Source: Suillus spraguei
Lineage: Eukaryota > Basidiomycota > Agaricomycetes > Boletales > Suillaceae
Reading direction: 5' to 3'
NCBI GenBank assembly: GCA_016800925.1
Contig: JABCPU010000101.1
Location: 1 to 64,000 of the forward strand
Length of the DNA stretch: 64,000 nt
Shown: in pieces, positions 42,655 through 53,934 of the stretch
Numbering within the stretch: the first letter of the stretch is position 1
Layout of the letters: the number at the start of each line of letters is the position of its first letter
The notes under the pieces: generated by a model
What the model was told of the DNA's origin: nothing
The model's input: the letters and a program-made list of their open reading frames with translations, nothing else
Databases searched by the model: none
Program-made: the position numbers and the translations under genes

Positions 42655-43436
42655 TGTCTGCTTACATTTGGCTTGCATTGTTTTTGCATTGTTTAGACTT
42701 GGCTTAGACACAATCAGCTTTATCCAAACTTACAATTTTATTCCCTACACTTACGCCAGACTCTCGGGATACGATGGTACAAGGTATAATAGGAAGTGTA
42801 AGGGCACTGGTTTACTATTGCCACTATCCAGGAGTGACTCTGACGATTGAAATTAACCTTTGCAGGAACTCGCGAAGCTTATCAAGAGCGCCAAAGTCCC
42901 AGGCAAAGGTGTCGCTGCTCTCAACTACAAGATGAGGAGCATTGTTAACCTGCTAAGTGACATAGATTACCTTATCGTAGACGTCAGAGATGAAGATTGG
43001 AAAGGAGGAAATATCAAAGGCTCTCGAAATCACCCATCTCAAAGATTCTTGTTGGATGTCGATGACCTTGTCAAGCAGACCAAGGATGTACCAATTATGA
43101 TATTCCATTGTGCACTGAGCCAGGAGCGGTATGGATGGTCCACCATATTTACCCCTATACTTATCACCTCGGACAGTGGGCCAAAGGCAGCCAGAGTACG
43201 TTCATTCCTCGAAGCGATTGCGTCATAAAGTTGAGAACAGAACAGATTTACGAAGAAACCCGCAACACCTTCCACGATGCGAATCACACTGTGTATGTGC
43301 TTCAAGGGGGCTTCGTCCAATTTGGGCAGTCGTACAAGGTAACGTTGATTTCAATCGGTTCGGAACCCTGTCACCAATCAGATATTTCAAGGATGATCCA
43401 GAGTTGGTGGAAAACTGGAGGGAGATCATTTGGTAG
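42655..43436 (+). CDS. rhodanese / Cdc25-like (arsenate reductase-type) protein
   Basis: The protein is a single rhodanese domain of the Cdc25/Acr2 type. Exons join to ELAKLIKSAKVPGKDYLIVD, then VRDEDWKGGNIKGS, the active-site loop HCALSQER (H-C-x5-R), GPKAARIYEETRN, VYVLQGGF and DDPELVENWREIIW before TAG at 43,434. Introns with good GT-AG ends lie at about 42,911-42,972, 43,129-43,177, 43,197-43,246 and 43,340-43,391. The catalytic Cys is present, so phosphatase or arsenate reductase chemistry is possible. The start is uncertain: ATG 42,655 (MSAYI) fits the family, but its splice donor would be GC or lost, so the gene may be impaired. Confidence 0.72.
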
Positions 43437-43512
43437 AATCAACTGGGGTCCTGTGACAACGGTGATAGGAAATCTGTTTGAAAAGGGTTAGCGCTGCCCT
43501 TTAGTACGCTTA

Positions 43513-44097
43513 TCAGCTTCCCCCGCTTTCATCTATGGCTTTTTCCTTCTGCTTGATAAAGCGTTTTGGCATCTCTTCAACCACCTTTTGGAGCTTACGT
43601 CGCTCTGCTTCAATATTCCTCTGGCAGACAGTCCTTTGCAAGTTGATCAGTGGAATATTTAGTGCGAATTACTCAGAGAACGCACCACGTGCCCAAGGAA
43701 ACAACCATAAAAGTCCCTACTGCCCAATGTGATCCGACGAGAAATCCTGAACGAATAACGTCGATGACAATCGGCATAAACCAGTAGGCAACGCACCAGC
43801 ACTCATGACACGGATAACTCCTACTCCAACACCACTGGCGATACCACTCATAAGACTGTTCCGAGCACATGGCATCTCGCCAAGACGTTGAAAATCATCA
43901 GCTACTGATATGCGCTAGCTTCACCAAGTTTTCAACTACATAAGAGTTGACTTGAATACTCGGGGAAGACCCACCTTGAAAGCTTCTCGCGTATCTTGCC
44001 AAAAATTACCAGTCGATTCAACTCTATAGACGGGTCTGCGGGATTCAGAAGGTTGGCCCGACGCAACTTGAGTCCCGTCTCCAGAGTCAGAGGACAT
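43513..44097 (-). CDS. COX20: cytochrome c oxidase assembly factor COX20
   Basis: COX20 is an inner-membrane chaperone that stabilises newly made Cox2 during complex IV assembly. On the minus strand the ATG at 44,097 begins MSSDSGDGTQVASG. Exons join to DDFQRLGEMPCARNSLMSGI, a glycine-rich first membrane segment (ASGVGVGVIRVMSAG), a second one (SHWAVGTFMVVSLGTW), and a charged tail CQRNIEAERRKLQKVVEEMP ending in MPKRFIKQKEKA. The MPCARxSL motif and two short membrane helices are diagnostic for the family. Three introns are inferred, the first with a weak GTCTTC donor. It is divergent from the VDAC gene with 167 bp between start codons. Confidence 0.87.
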
Positions 44098-44264
44098 GAC
44101 AAACGCTAATATTAGGTACTTGAGTTAGGCCTTCAGTTATACTGCCACCTCGGCTCGCAGCCGATTCAGAAGCCGCTGGACTTGTCACGGCTAGTTCCGC
44201 CCAAAAAGCCAGTTCCGCCTTCTCCCTTTTCTTTCAGCATACCGTCTTAGTTCACCTCTACATT
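44098..44264. promoter_or_regulatory. shared promoter region, COX20 and VDAC
   Basis: Only 167 bases separate the two divergent start codons, so the regulatory sequences must be shared or overlap. A C/T-rich stretch (44,217-44,235) precedes the VDAC start, as is common at fungal transcription starts. No single factor site is claimed. Confidence 0.5.
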
Positions 44265-45424
44265 ATGTCTCTCCCTCAACCAGTTCCCCCTTCATGGAAG
44301 GTATGGTGCATGTCGCGACTGCTGTCGATATTCTGCAACTTATAGCGTTTCAATACAGGACCTCGGAAAGTCCTCTAACGACCTGTTGGGGAAGGACTAT
44401 CCTTTCCATGGAACATCTTTGGAGGTCAAGACCAAAACGCCATCGAATGTCGCGTTCAAAGTTGGTGGAAACCGGGACTCCAAGTCTGGTGTCATCGCAG
44501 GGGACATTGAGGCCAAGTACACCGACAAGAAGAACGGCCTCGTTTTCACCGAGACGTGGACCACTTCCAATGCTCTTAAATCTCAGCTCGAGCTCGAGAA
44601 CTACCTTGCCAAAGGCCTCAAGCTTGATATCGCCACGTCATTGACGCCTGACAAGGGCCAAAAGTCAGCCTTGCTTAACGTGGTCTACAAGCAGTCTGGT
44701 GTCCACACTCGTGGCGCATTCGATGTGTTTAAGGTTCGGCGACATCGAATTCCATTCTTCTCTATCTAACATCAGGATGATGTTAGGGCCCCACCTTCAC
44801 CACTGACACCGTCTTCGGTCGCGACGGCTTCTTATTTGGTGCCGAAACTGCATACAACGTCACTGAGGGCAAGATCACTCGGTATGCCGCTGCCATCGGT
44901 TATAACGCTCCCGAGTATGCCGTGACTGTTCACGGTCTCAACAACCTCAAAACTTTCACTGCAAGCTACTACCACCGTGTCAGCGCTGATGTTGAGGCTG
45001 GTGCTAAGGCTGTCTACGACACCAAGGCAACGACTTCAGGTGTTGCTCTTGAGGTAGGCACTAAAGCGTGAGTTTAAGGCTATGTAGTTTTGGTATGGTT
45101 GGTTAGAAACCTAAACTTATCACGTACAGGTACCTTGATTCGGCTGCTTTCGTCAAGGCAAAGATCAACAACTCCGGCGTCCTCGCCCTTGGTATGTTAC
45201 TGTGGGTCTCCTGATGAGCTTTCTCTGATCACATTGGCAGGCTATACACAGGCACTACGTCCTGGTGTTAAGGCTTCCTTCGGTCTTGCCCTGGACACTC
45301 AACGCTTGAACGAAATCAGCCCTACCGGCCCAACTCACAAGGTACGCCCTTTATTGTACTTCCATCAGCATATTGATTGTCATCATCCATCTAGGTCGGA
45401 GCCAACATTGTGTTCGAGTCGTAA
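44265..45424 (+). CDS. POR1: mitochondrial outer membrane porin (VDAC)
   Basis: VDAC is the beta-barrel channel for metabolites and ions in the mitochondrial outer membrane. The ATG at 44,265 gives MSLPQPVPPSWK. After a short intron the next exon reads DLGKSSNDLLGKDYPFHGTS, followed by long runs of alternating strands (VAFKVGGNRDSKSGVIAGDI, GLVFTETWTTSN). Later exons give GPTFTTDTVFGRDGFLFGAE, ITRYAAAIGYNAPEYAVTVH and NSGVLALGYTQALRPGVKAS, and the end is VGANIVFES followed by TAA. Introns lie near 44,301, 44,733, 45,068, 45,193 and 45,342. Length and order match fungal porins of about 290 aa. Confidence 0.93.
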
Positions 45425-46545
45425 AGCCATGGCAGGTCTATAATTAATTGTGCCCTCCCGCATGATTAATGATGTTATTGCCCTACCTATACCTATTACT
45501 GAGTAGTGCACTGTGTTGCTTAGGATGTACTTGCGCTCGAATAAAATAATGGTTACTATTAGATCGAGCTAATAACCGGATGCATGTTGTGTCCTGAATT
45601 CACACTCTAGTGGGAACGTGTCTGCTCGATGTTCGTATTTCTAGCCACGAACCAATTAAATTGTAATGTGAGACACGTTGTCCAGGGATAATGCTAGTTA
45701 CCTTGAAAATGCAGGTAAATTACAACCTGTACCAAACCAATCACATGCATCAGCCGGCGCCGACGTGCTGCAACACACGATTCAGAGTGTACGTATCGTG
45801 TCATCACTCTAAGCGGGATCTTTCAGTATAATCTGACTGCGTTGATATTCGTAATCGTTGCGTAAGGAAAACCGAGTGTGATGAGCTATCAGCATCCAGG
45901 GAAAGCACATTGACGCACGCATCTATGTTGTGTTGAGTGCCCTCACCGACTGTCAATCAACTCACTCAGGCCAGCAGTTGTGCAGGTTCTGAAAAATGTT
46001 AGCAAATGCTGCAACTATGGTGAAACGCATAGCAAACCTCCTGCTCTCTTGTAGGACTTGAAATTAACCATCGATATCATGAGTCGAGTTCAAGATATCT
46101 GAACACATCAACCCAGAAACTCACACAAAAAGATCAGCCTAAGGGTTCAATGCTCCATCGCAGTTGAATTTTGCAGGTGAACAGGACGCAATTGCGTACC
46201 AACGCCAAAGTCGAGTAAGTCATAGTTTGTGACAGTTGCCGGTCAATCACTTTTTGCCATCTGTGATAAGAATTGCGATGAGAAGGTTGAGTCGAAACGA
46301 GAGGAACATGATTGGAGTCAATAGCTCGTAATGGCTCCTGCTAAGAGCAGCGGACCACGTTATGCCGTCATGGGAGCTATCCTGTGAACGGACCCAGTCT
46401 CGAGTCTCATGCAAGGTTTAATTTTGGGCCACAATACAATGATTACACGACCCTCGACCAAGATATTCTCAAAATTTTGGCTATGCCGCCTTCTTGATGC
46501 GACCCTCGAAGATCAAGTGACTTGCCACTAGTTGAATCAAGACTT
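45425..46545. other. intergenic DNA between VDAC and SDH3
   Basis: Both genes end toward this gap (convergent). I see no further gene, RNA or repeat. An AATAAAATAATGG at 45,540 may serve VDAC 3' processing. Confidence 0.45.
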
Positions 46546-47287
46546 TTACATCAAAACCAATGCGATCGTAGACACAGCCGTGGCCCCTAAGACAGCATAA
46601 CCAGCTTTATATGCCCCCTTAAGACTCAAAACTTTGAAAGCCACGTGAGTAATCATCAACAAAACAAGACATAAGCGACATACATTTACCCATGTCCCAG
46701 CCCAAGTGTCGGAGACCATTCCACAAGTGAAAACTAAAAGGTGCAGCAAGAATGACCTTGCCAGCGTACTTTACGTAATCAGGAAGCCCAGCAACGAACT
46801 CGACGATGTGAGCGCTATCGAAAGTGCCTGGGGCGACGAGGTATGCCAACGAAAAGCCATATAGGACTAGATGATATCACAATTACGCCATATTTCAGTC
46901 ATTTGTGAGGAATCAGGACATACGCGCGCTGAGTGCCCCGCCAGTTACACGGTTTGCAATCGAGCTAAGCCATGTGAGCTGAGGTTGATAGATTGTGTAA
47001 TGAGGGCTGGAAGGGCGCTTAAGACGCTGAGCATTCAGAATTTCTTCTGAAGCAGATGAAGGCAGGGACTGTATCTGCACACCACTAAAGTGCATTCAGA
47101 AATGACAATTCAAAATCACGGACATTATCTTTACCGCTTGGGAATCAGGGTACGCAAAACAGTCTGGTTTCTCCCTGTAATAAGTATGTAATTATACCAC
47201 CTTCAAGAATTATAATGCGCACTCACCAATGATTGGAGCGAACGCTACTCTCTTCGTAACAGAACCAAGCCCAATGCGAGCGGACAT
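46546..47287 (-). CDS. SDH3: succinate dehydrogenase cytochrome b subunit (SDH3)
   Basis: SDH3 anchors complex II in the inner membrane and helps form the ubiquinone and heme sites. The minus-strand ATG at 47,287 starts a presequence-like [20 protein letters not shown]. Exons give [31 protein letters not shown] (quinone-site Ser and Arg), [31 protein letters not shown] (heme-ligand His region) and [20 protein letters not shown] before TAA. Four introns of about 50-58 bp are visible, all with GT-AG ends. Three hydrophobic helices fit the family. Confidence 0.92.
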
Positions 47288-47466
47288 AATGGAAGGTGGA
47301 AAGTTGTTTTGTCGGAAACCGACGGGACAGACGGAACCGGATCGTGCGAAATACCGGGGTTTTCCAGTGTCACTTTCTGCCGGTCAGTGCTAGTAGCTTG
47401 TAACAACATTTCAGCTCCAGTACTCAAAGCGCTTTGTGATACGGTCAATTTTACCTGTGGCACGAC
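47288..47466. promoter_or_regulatory. shared promoter region, SDH3 and MON1
   Basis: The two start codons are 179 bases apart and divergent, so the promoters overlap. No TATA box is seen in either direction. Confidence 0.45.
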
Positions 47467-49780
47467 ATGACCTCAGCGCGTTCTCAAACAACTCCATCAT
47501 CTCCTGCTCATAATTTGGTGATCCCACCAGTATTACACTCCCCTGCGTCACTTTCAAATATCAAAGATCACCATTACAGCACAGGCAGTCTATCCGTGAC
47601 CACGCCGGGTCTCGAAAGTTCGGCATCATCGATAACGAATCTTGATTTGAATGACAGTATTCTTGTCCATGAGGTGGACCCAGAGGTGGACACCACCCAC
47701 AGCGAAGATACCACTGCAGTCGGCCAGATAGATGATGTAGCTGACGAAGAATCCAGGAAGAACCTACGGGATCATCTACGACGGACTTTGAGTATTCAGA
47801 GGGAGAAATCAGGTTATTTTCATCTTGATTAGTGCATACTGGCACTTCTGAGAGTGTTGCAGACACAAAGCGAAAAACTGATGAATTTCTCGAAATCAAT
47901 TCTGTGTCTCCCGACACAAGTAAGTAATGTCATGACATATATTCGTGTATCTCAAATTTGGCGTAGCTCTTGAAGGATATAGACCTCGAGAGTACTTTGT
48001 ACTCACGGACGCTGGAAAGCCTGTATTCGCCAGGTGAGGCTGTTGGCCCACTCAATGAGGTCTAATGACGATCATCACCGGTTAGTCGCCCCGATGGGAG
48101 GGACGTTGAGAATCTATCCTCTATCATGGGTATAGTTCAAGCGCTTTTGTCAGTCTTCCTCGACGATGGCGATAAGCTACGCTGTATAAATGCTGGAAGG
48201 TTACGGATAACCTTCCTGCTTCGATCTCCCTTGTATTATGTCTGCTCATCATCGTGGGGTGAGCCAGAGTCTGTCGTAAGCAGTGGTCTCGTTTTTTGAA
48301 TGTTCATTTGTGACTCGATTAATCATGAATAAGGAAGACTCGCTCACACCTCGAGTATCTACATCTACAAATATTGAGCATTGTCACAGCATCTCAACTA
48401 CGACGTATCTTCGAGCGTCGTACGAACTTTGACTTGCGCAGGTTATTGGATGGTGAGATAATTCATATCCATTATTCCTCGAAGTTTTTTGATCTTGGTC
48501 AAAAAACAGGTTCAGAACCTTTTTTGTTTTCGTTGTTAAGTCGAATGGAACTTGACCTTGCAATGGCGACTTCTTCCTTGAATTGTCTACAGTTGGACCA
48601 AAGCTTGCGAGCGCGTGTTGCTGAAGCACTGGTACCAACCTCAAAAATGAAGGTCAAACGTTCCACTACGTGTGAAAGATCGAAGTTCTAATGGGAGCTT
48701 GGTTACAGGACACCCTCTACATTATTTTAGTTGCACAGGGTCAGGTCATAACATTGGTACGACCTAAAAGGCATTCAATACACCCTGCTGGTACGCTCCC
48801 TTTATTATGAGGTCCGACCTTCATATATACTTGTTGCAGATATACACATTCTCGTTAATACTGTTTATTCCCCGTCTATTATGAATTCGCCTGCATCTGC
48901 ATCATGGATTCCAGTTTGTCTACCGAAGTTCAACCCTGCTGGTTTTGTCAACGCATATATCACTTTTTTACATCGCCCTGATACAGACCATAAATCTTAT
49001 CAGAGGGCAACACCCGAGAACAATGAAGGTGCAGGTACCACTAGTGCCAGCCATGTTGCCGAAAACAGCCGAGGTCCCACTTCACGGCACACGACTAGGC
49101 TCATCGAAGATTCTGGTATCGGACTTGTGTGCATCAGCGGCGGGGGAGAGTTCGAGACTGTGCGAGCATGGTGCAACATTGTCACTCAGGTGTGCTATAC
49201 TGTTTACCTTAGCACATTCATGTCGCTGACATTGACCGCAGAAATTGAATGATGATGGATCCCTCGATACGCTGGCCAGAGCTATCGACTCCGGGAAAAC
49301 ACGCTATTTTGCCTCCCAGCTGGCAATACCTGGATTGCGTCACTTTGTTTATAAGTCGAGGTCACATGTTCAGATTACCCTACCGGCTTTTGAGGAGCCT
49401 TATGATACTCTCGATGCGAAGCGAAGGTAATCGATCTGAGAACTCTCCATTTCTAGCGCATTCAACCATATAACATAGGATTGTCACATTGTACCAGATC
49501 GTACATGACGCGATACATGCAAAATCTGGGCAAACAGGAACCCTCAAACTGCAATACATTCGTACAGAGAACGAAATAGTCATGGGCTGGGTAAGTGTTT
49601 AGCTGCTCGATATCACTTGGTCTGATCTCGTGGCTTCAGATAACGCAACCGTTCGAATTGTATGTGGTCTTATCGCCGCGGTTACCCAAGGCCGCGGTGA
49701 TCAACGCTGCCAACGCAGTTACGCGGTGGGTGAAGAAAGAAGAAGGTCAACTTTTCCTGCGAGATGCCCCAGTCTTCTAA
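47467..49780 (+). CDS. MON1: vacuolar fusion protein MON1
   Basis: MON1, with CCZ1, is the guanine-nucleotide exchange factor that activates the Rab7/Ypt7 GTPase on late endosomes and vacuoles. The ATG at 47,467 begins a Ser/Thr-rich N-terminal region. Exons then give GYRPREYFVLTDAGKPVFA, the first longin domain (SSIMGIVQALLSVFLDD, FLLRSPLYYVCSSSWGEP), HLEYLHLQILSIVTASQLRR, FERRTNFDLRRLLDG, VAEALVPTSKM, TLYIILVAQGQVITLVRP, the second longin region (NSPASASWIPVCLPKFNPAG) and the third (RYFASQLAIPGLRHFVYKSR, FELYVVLSPRLPKAAVINAA). It ends LFLRDAPVF at 49,780. About nine short introns are needed to read it. Confidence 0.92.
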
Positions 49781-50187
49781 TTGTAGTGGATGGACGTACC
49801 AATGAGAGGCGATAGCCCTTTTACATTTATCATTCATTCACGTTGACCCGTCGAGTATTTATCTTATGACTACGAATTCTCTTCATTAATTTAAATCATC
49901 AAAAACATGTCAACTTTATTCTGACCTCTTTGTACGCATGTCAGCGTGTCTTACCCAACTTCATGACAAACTACCAGCTACGTGGGTAAGTATCAGCATG
50001 ACTCAATGCAAGCACTGGGTGATAAACGTAATTGGTGTGCATCTTCATAATATTTTTAGCTTACTCAGGTGCCTAGTGGTACACGTAGGCCTTTCTTTGA
50101 AATTAACTTACTCAGAAAACTGACGCGTTTTACCGGCATCATAGTGATCACAAAATGGTGCTGACGAGGTGCCAGACTGGAAAAATG
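49781..50187. other. intergenic, upstream of the first reductase
   Basis: No gene is seen. The right part (from about 50,095) is similar to 53,780-53,870 and belongs to the duplicated block. Confidence 0.4.
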
Positions 50188-50194
50188 TATAAAA
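50188..50194 (+). promoter_or_regulatory. TATA box of reductase copy 1
   Basis: TATAAAA 52 bases before the ATG, conserved in copy 2. Confidence 0.6.
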
Positions 50195-50245
50195 TGCTGC
50201 CAGCCTTCGGGTTCAACAACAAAAGCCTCAGTCAACTGTGCAATC

Positions 50246-51703
50246 ATGTCTAGTGAAAGAACCGCATTCTGGGCACCCCTTCCAAAGCCATCATCGAGGC
50301 TAGCGCGATATCGCGTGCTATCCCCTCATGCGGGCATCCATGTCTCGCCCTTGCAACTCGGTGCCATGAGTATCGGTGACAAGTGGGAGAAATTTGGGAT
50401 GGGTAGCATGGATAAGACATCCTCATTCAAGCTACTAGACGCCTACTACGATGCCGGGGGAAATTTCATCGACACTGCTAATAACTAGTACGTGTCGTGG
50501 CACAGTCGTCCTGAATTTGTTGTTAACGCTAACATACCTGGCAACCTCAGTCAAGATCAAAGGTCTGAAGAGATCATCGGAGAGTGGGCAGAAGAACGGG
50601 GGATCCGTGACCAGCTCGTGATTGCTACAAAGGTAACTTTGTGATTCAGTGAACTATCTATAGTTTGATGCTGATACATATGTATTCAAGTATACGACCA
50701 ATTACCAGCGCGGCAATGATGCCATTCGCCAGAAAATATCGTATACTGGCAACAACGTCAAGTCAATGCACCTCAGTGTCGAGGCTAGCTTGAAAAAGCT
50801 GAGGACTTCATATATTGACATTCTATACGTGCACTGGTGGGACTGGGACACCTCCGTCGAAGAGGTCATGAACGGTCTGCATGTGCTGGTGCAACAAGGG
50901 AAAGTGTTGTATCTCGTAAGTGTCTCCATTTCTACACTGACACCAACATCCGTTAACATCCATCGCTGGCAGGGTATCTCAGACTCTCCTGCTTGGGTCG
51001 TGTCCAAAGCGAACCAGTATGCTCGGGATCATGGAAAAACACCGTTCGTGATTTACCAAGGTGCTTGGAATGTCATGCTTCGAGACTTTGAACGGGATAT
51101 CATACCAATGGCCCGCTCCGAAGGTAAATCAACCTTGTTCTTAGCTATCTGGTCCATCAACTTACGTTCGCCCATCCATAGGTCTTGCGCTTGCCCCTTG
51201 GAATGTCCTCGCCGGTGGAAAACTGCGAACAGATGAAGAAGAGGAGCGTCGCCGGCAGACAGGAGAGAAAGGTCGCACACTCATAGATCCGAACTGGGAA
51301 CGCAACGAGACAGAGAGGGCGATGAGCGCAGCACTTGAGAAGGTCGCGAAAGAAGTCGGTGCGAAGCATATCACAGCTGTGGCCATTGCATATCTTATGC
51401 AGAAGACGCCCTATGTGTTCCCAATTATAGGTGGGCGAAAAGTAGAGCAGTTGGAGGCCAACTTGGAGTCTCTGGCAATTTCGCTAACACCCGAGCACGT
51501 GAAGTATTTGGAGAGCATAGTCCCTTTCCAACCTGGCTTCCCGTCCACATTCATTGTAAGTTATATCAACACTCTGTTGTGTCAAGTTACTGAGACCTGG
51601 AACCATTCAGGGCGATGGCAAGCAGTACAATTTTTTGACGCAACATACTGCATATTTGGAAAAACAGCTGCACGAGCAGCCTATAGTTCCAGATGTTGAT
51701 TAG
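50246..51703 (+). CDS. aryl-alcohol dehydrogenase-like aldo-keto reductase, copy 1
   Basis: The protein belongs to the NADP-dependent aldo-keto reductases of the AAD type, which interconvert aromatic aldehydes and alcohols and are numerous in lignin- and litter-degrading fungi. From ATG 50,246: [40 protein letters not shown] (catalytic Asp and Tyr), [14 protein letters not shown] (Lys), [16 protein letters not shown] (His), [40 protein letters not shown] and the cofactor-binding [15 protein letters not shown]. It ends QPIVPDVD with TAG at 51,701. Five or six short introns are visible. The full catalytic tetrad is present. The length of about 385 aa is normal. Confidence 0.9.
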
Positions 51704-52600
51704 TATGTAATTTGCACATGTATTGAGGCCTAGTGCGCCCCAGTAATTATTCTAAGCTGACATATAATCCGTGCGCACCTTATTCCGAAGCTGACGACTC
51801 GATGTACAGCACTTAAGCAACTTTTGAGCCGGGAAGCCATACGATTCGGACGACTGCTTTTGTGAGCATTCATCGGTGGGCTGGTGAGTGCTTGCTGGCG
51901 ATTATATTGATTGCTGCGGTGCATTTACGTGGTTATGCATTGCTTTATATTCCTGACGAAAACCTTTTCCTATATCCACCAAAGGACGAAACTTTTGACC
52001 CCGCGGAAGCAATTCGCATCTACCTCGCGTGCATGCTCCACCATTGATTATCGCAAGTCTCAGACACGTCGTCGAAGTACGATCTAACTCGATTGTACAG
52101 GGAACCTGCTAAACAAATACACCTAGCTACTGTATTATCCACCAACGATTTAAGGTTTAAGCCACCGTTTGGCTCCTTCCGAGTCGAATCGTTGGAGCGT
52201 TTTTAATCAGCAAACTGGTGAGACTCAGACACGGATATGGTTTTCTGAACGTTGTCTTTTTTGGCCCCGGCGAATTCGATCCTAATGTACTCAGAACTCT
52301 CTTCCGTGTTCGAGTCGGATTCGACGCAGCAAAATTTCGGCCTTTTTGGTATGGCTGAAGCACACAACTGCGATACAGTCAACTTGCTCATAATGTATAC
52401 GTTAATAGTGTATAAATCTCATTGTATCGACTTTTGGCAGTTCCGTCGTGGTATGCGGTAGACGCCCAGAAATTTATAATGTATAATGTATAGCCTTTGA
52501 AGGTCGATATACATTATGAGATATAGTCTGTACCGAGTAGCACTACTGCTGAGTCGCCGGAGGTTAATGCATAACAACAGTGTAGATGACTAATTTATAG
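51704..52600. other. intergenic between reductase copy 1 and pogo fragment
   Basis: The first 330 bases belong to the duplicated block and contain a 61-codon frame (51,862-52,047) that is broken in copy 2, so it is probably not a gene. The rest is AT-rich. Confidence 0.4.
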
Positions 52601-53123
52601 TTATTCTCTTGCCCATACAAGCGGAAATGCATCAGCTGCATGTCAAAGAACTGGGCTCGTTGTCAAAATTCTGCCTCTCCCCAAGGCACCTCAGCTTGAT
52701 ACTGTCGAACATGAATTGATGAAGTCTATAGAGGAGCTTACAACACAGAGACGGATCATTGGTGCACCACTGACTGTTGACGAGATTCTCGATCCTCAAG
52801 AAGAGAAGAATGTTGGGGAAGTAATTGCTTATGAAGATGACAATGCAATTGTTGCAGAAATTCAGCGCCAGCAAGCAATTAGGAGTGGGGAGCTGGTTGA
52901 AGTGGAATCAGATGATGAGGATGAGGATGATCCACCCAAGGTCTGTGCTATTGAACTGATTCCGCTGTGCGAAAAGCTTGAGGCGGCATGTATTGCGCGA
53001 GTTGGTGCTGATTCTTCACTCGATCTTGTTCACAAACTTCGTGCATTTCGAGCAGCACTACGGCGTGAGGAGTTGCAGAATGCGAAGCAGGCTACATTGG
53101 ACAAATTCTGGAATATCAAATAG
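52600..53123 (+). pseudogene. pogo/Tigger-like transposase, C-terminal fragment
   Basis: The text LPLPKAPQLDTVEHELMKS leads into the frame 52,716-53,123. It has an acidic DDEDEDDPP stretch, IELIPLCEKLEAACIARVG and LRREELQNAKQATLDKFW, the typical end of CENP-B/pogo-family DDE transposases in basidiomycetes. The catalytic domain is absent. It lies in the unduplicated spacer between the two reductase genes, so it inserted after or between the duplication events. Confidence 0.75.
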
Positions 53124-53866
53124 CATACTATTTTGATGTTGTACTCGCTGAATGTATTGATTCTGAACCATGTGCAAGCAGTGCGCACCGTGGAATTATT
53201 TGATAGTGTATATGTCTCATATTGTATAGAAAAGGGCCTTTCACATCGCTATACGTATGAGCAAGTCGACTGTAATTTAATACTATTGTATTAATGTACT
53301 GGAGATGGCCTGTTGCCGACTGTTAGATACGGTTTTTCCAATCATCCGGTGGATCTGCTAAGTGACACTGCCTCATCTGTTGATGAACAGTGACATCCAT
53401 AGTTTCTCATATGCCGGTGTGACTTGTATGCTGGAAAAGATGGGCGTATCTGGTAATGCGACAGAATTGGTGGGCGAACGTGTACTGCGGGCAACTGCGA
53501 AAACTTGCACTTACGATCTGCAGAAGAACCTGATCTAGTTGCAGGGATGAGTGAAGAAGTTGGCGTGAAACGGAAGTCAGTGGTCATTTGCTTGGGATGT
53601 CTTATGATCGATGGAATAGCAGGAGACTGTACCATGCATGACGCATAAACATCAGTGAGTGTCCGCTTTGGCTATGGCTATCTAGATGGCTACAAAGATA
53701 GATTGCTCAGCCATCGCGATATGCCGCGTCACCGGCGCAAACGATCAACACTCAGGCAGACTCATACGTATTACGCAGTAGGTCATTGACTTACTCAGAA
53801 AGCTGATATGTTTCTTTGGCATCAGAGTGATCACACAATTGTGCTGACGAGGTTCCAAATGACATG
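53124..53866. other. intergenic, upstream of the second reductase
   Basis: No gene is supported. A minus-strand 97-codon frame (53,342-53,635) shows no domain. From about 53,780 the text belongs to duplication copy 2. Confidence 0.4.
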
Positions 53867-53873
53867 TATAAAA
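53867..53873 (+). promoter_or_regulatory. TATA box of reductase copy 2
   Basis: TATAAAA 62 bases before the ATG. The context matches copy 1 except for a small insertion near 53,890-53,905. Confidence 0.6.
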
Positions 53874-53934
53874 TACTGCCAGCCTTCGGATAAACTGCAG
53901 TTTAACAACAAAAGCTTCAGTCTACTCTACAATC

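Larger units (their letters stand above)
50095..52030 (+). repeat. segmental duplication, copy 1 (reductase gene with flanks)
   Basis: The promoter, the gene and about 330 bp of downstream sequence (for example CCCCAGTAATTATTCTAAGCTGACATATAATCCGTGCGC) recur at 53,780-55,745 in the same orientation, about 3.69 kb apart. Exons match better than introns and flanks. Confidence 0.8.

Noticed and set aside
53342..53635. Minus-strand 97-codon ORF upstream of reductase copy 2
   Set aside because: No domain, no start context, and no counterpart upstream of copy 1.
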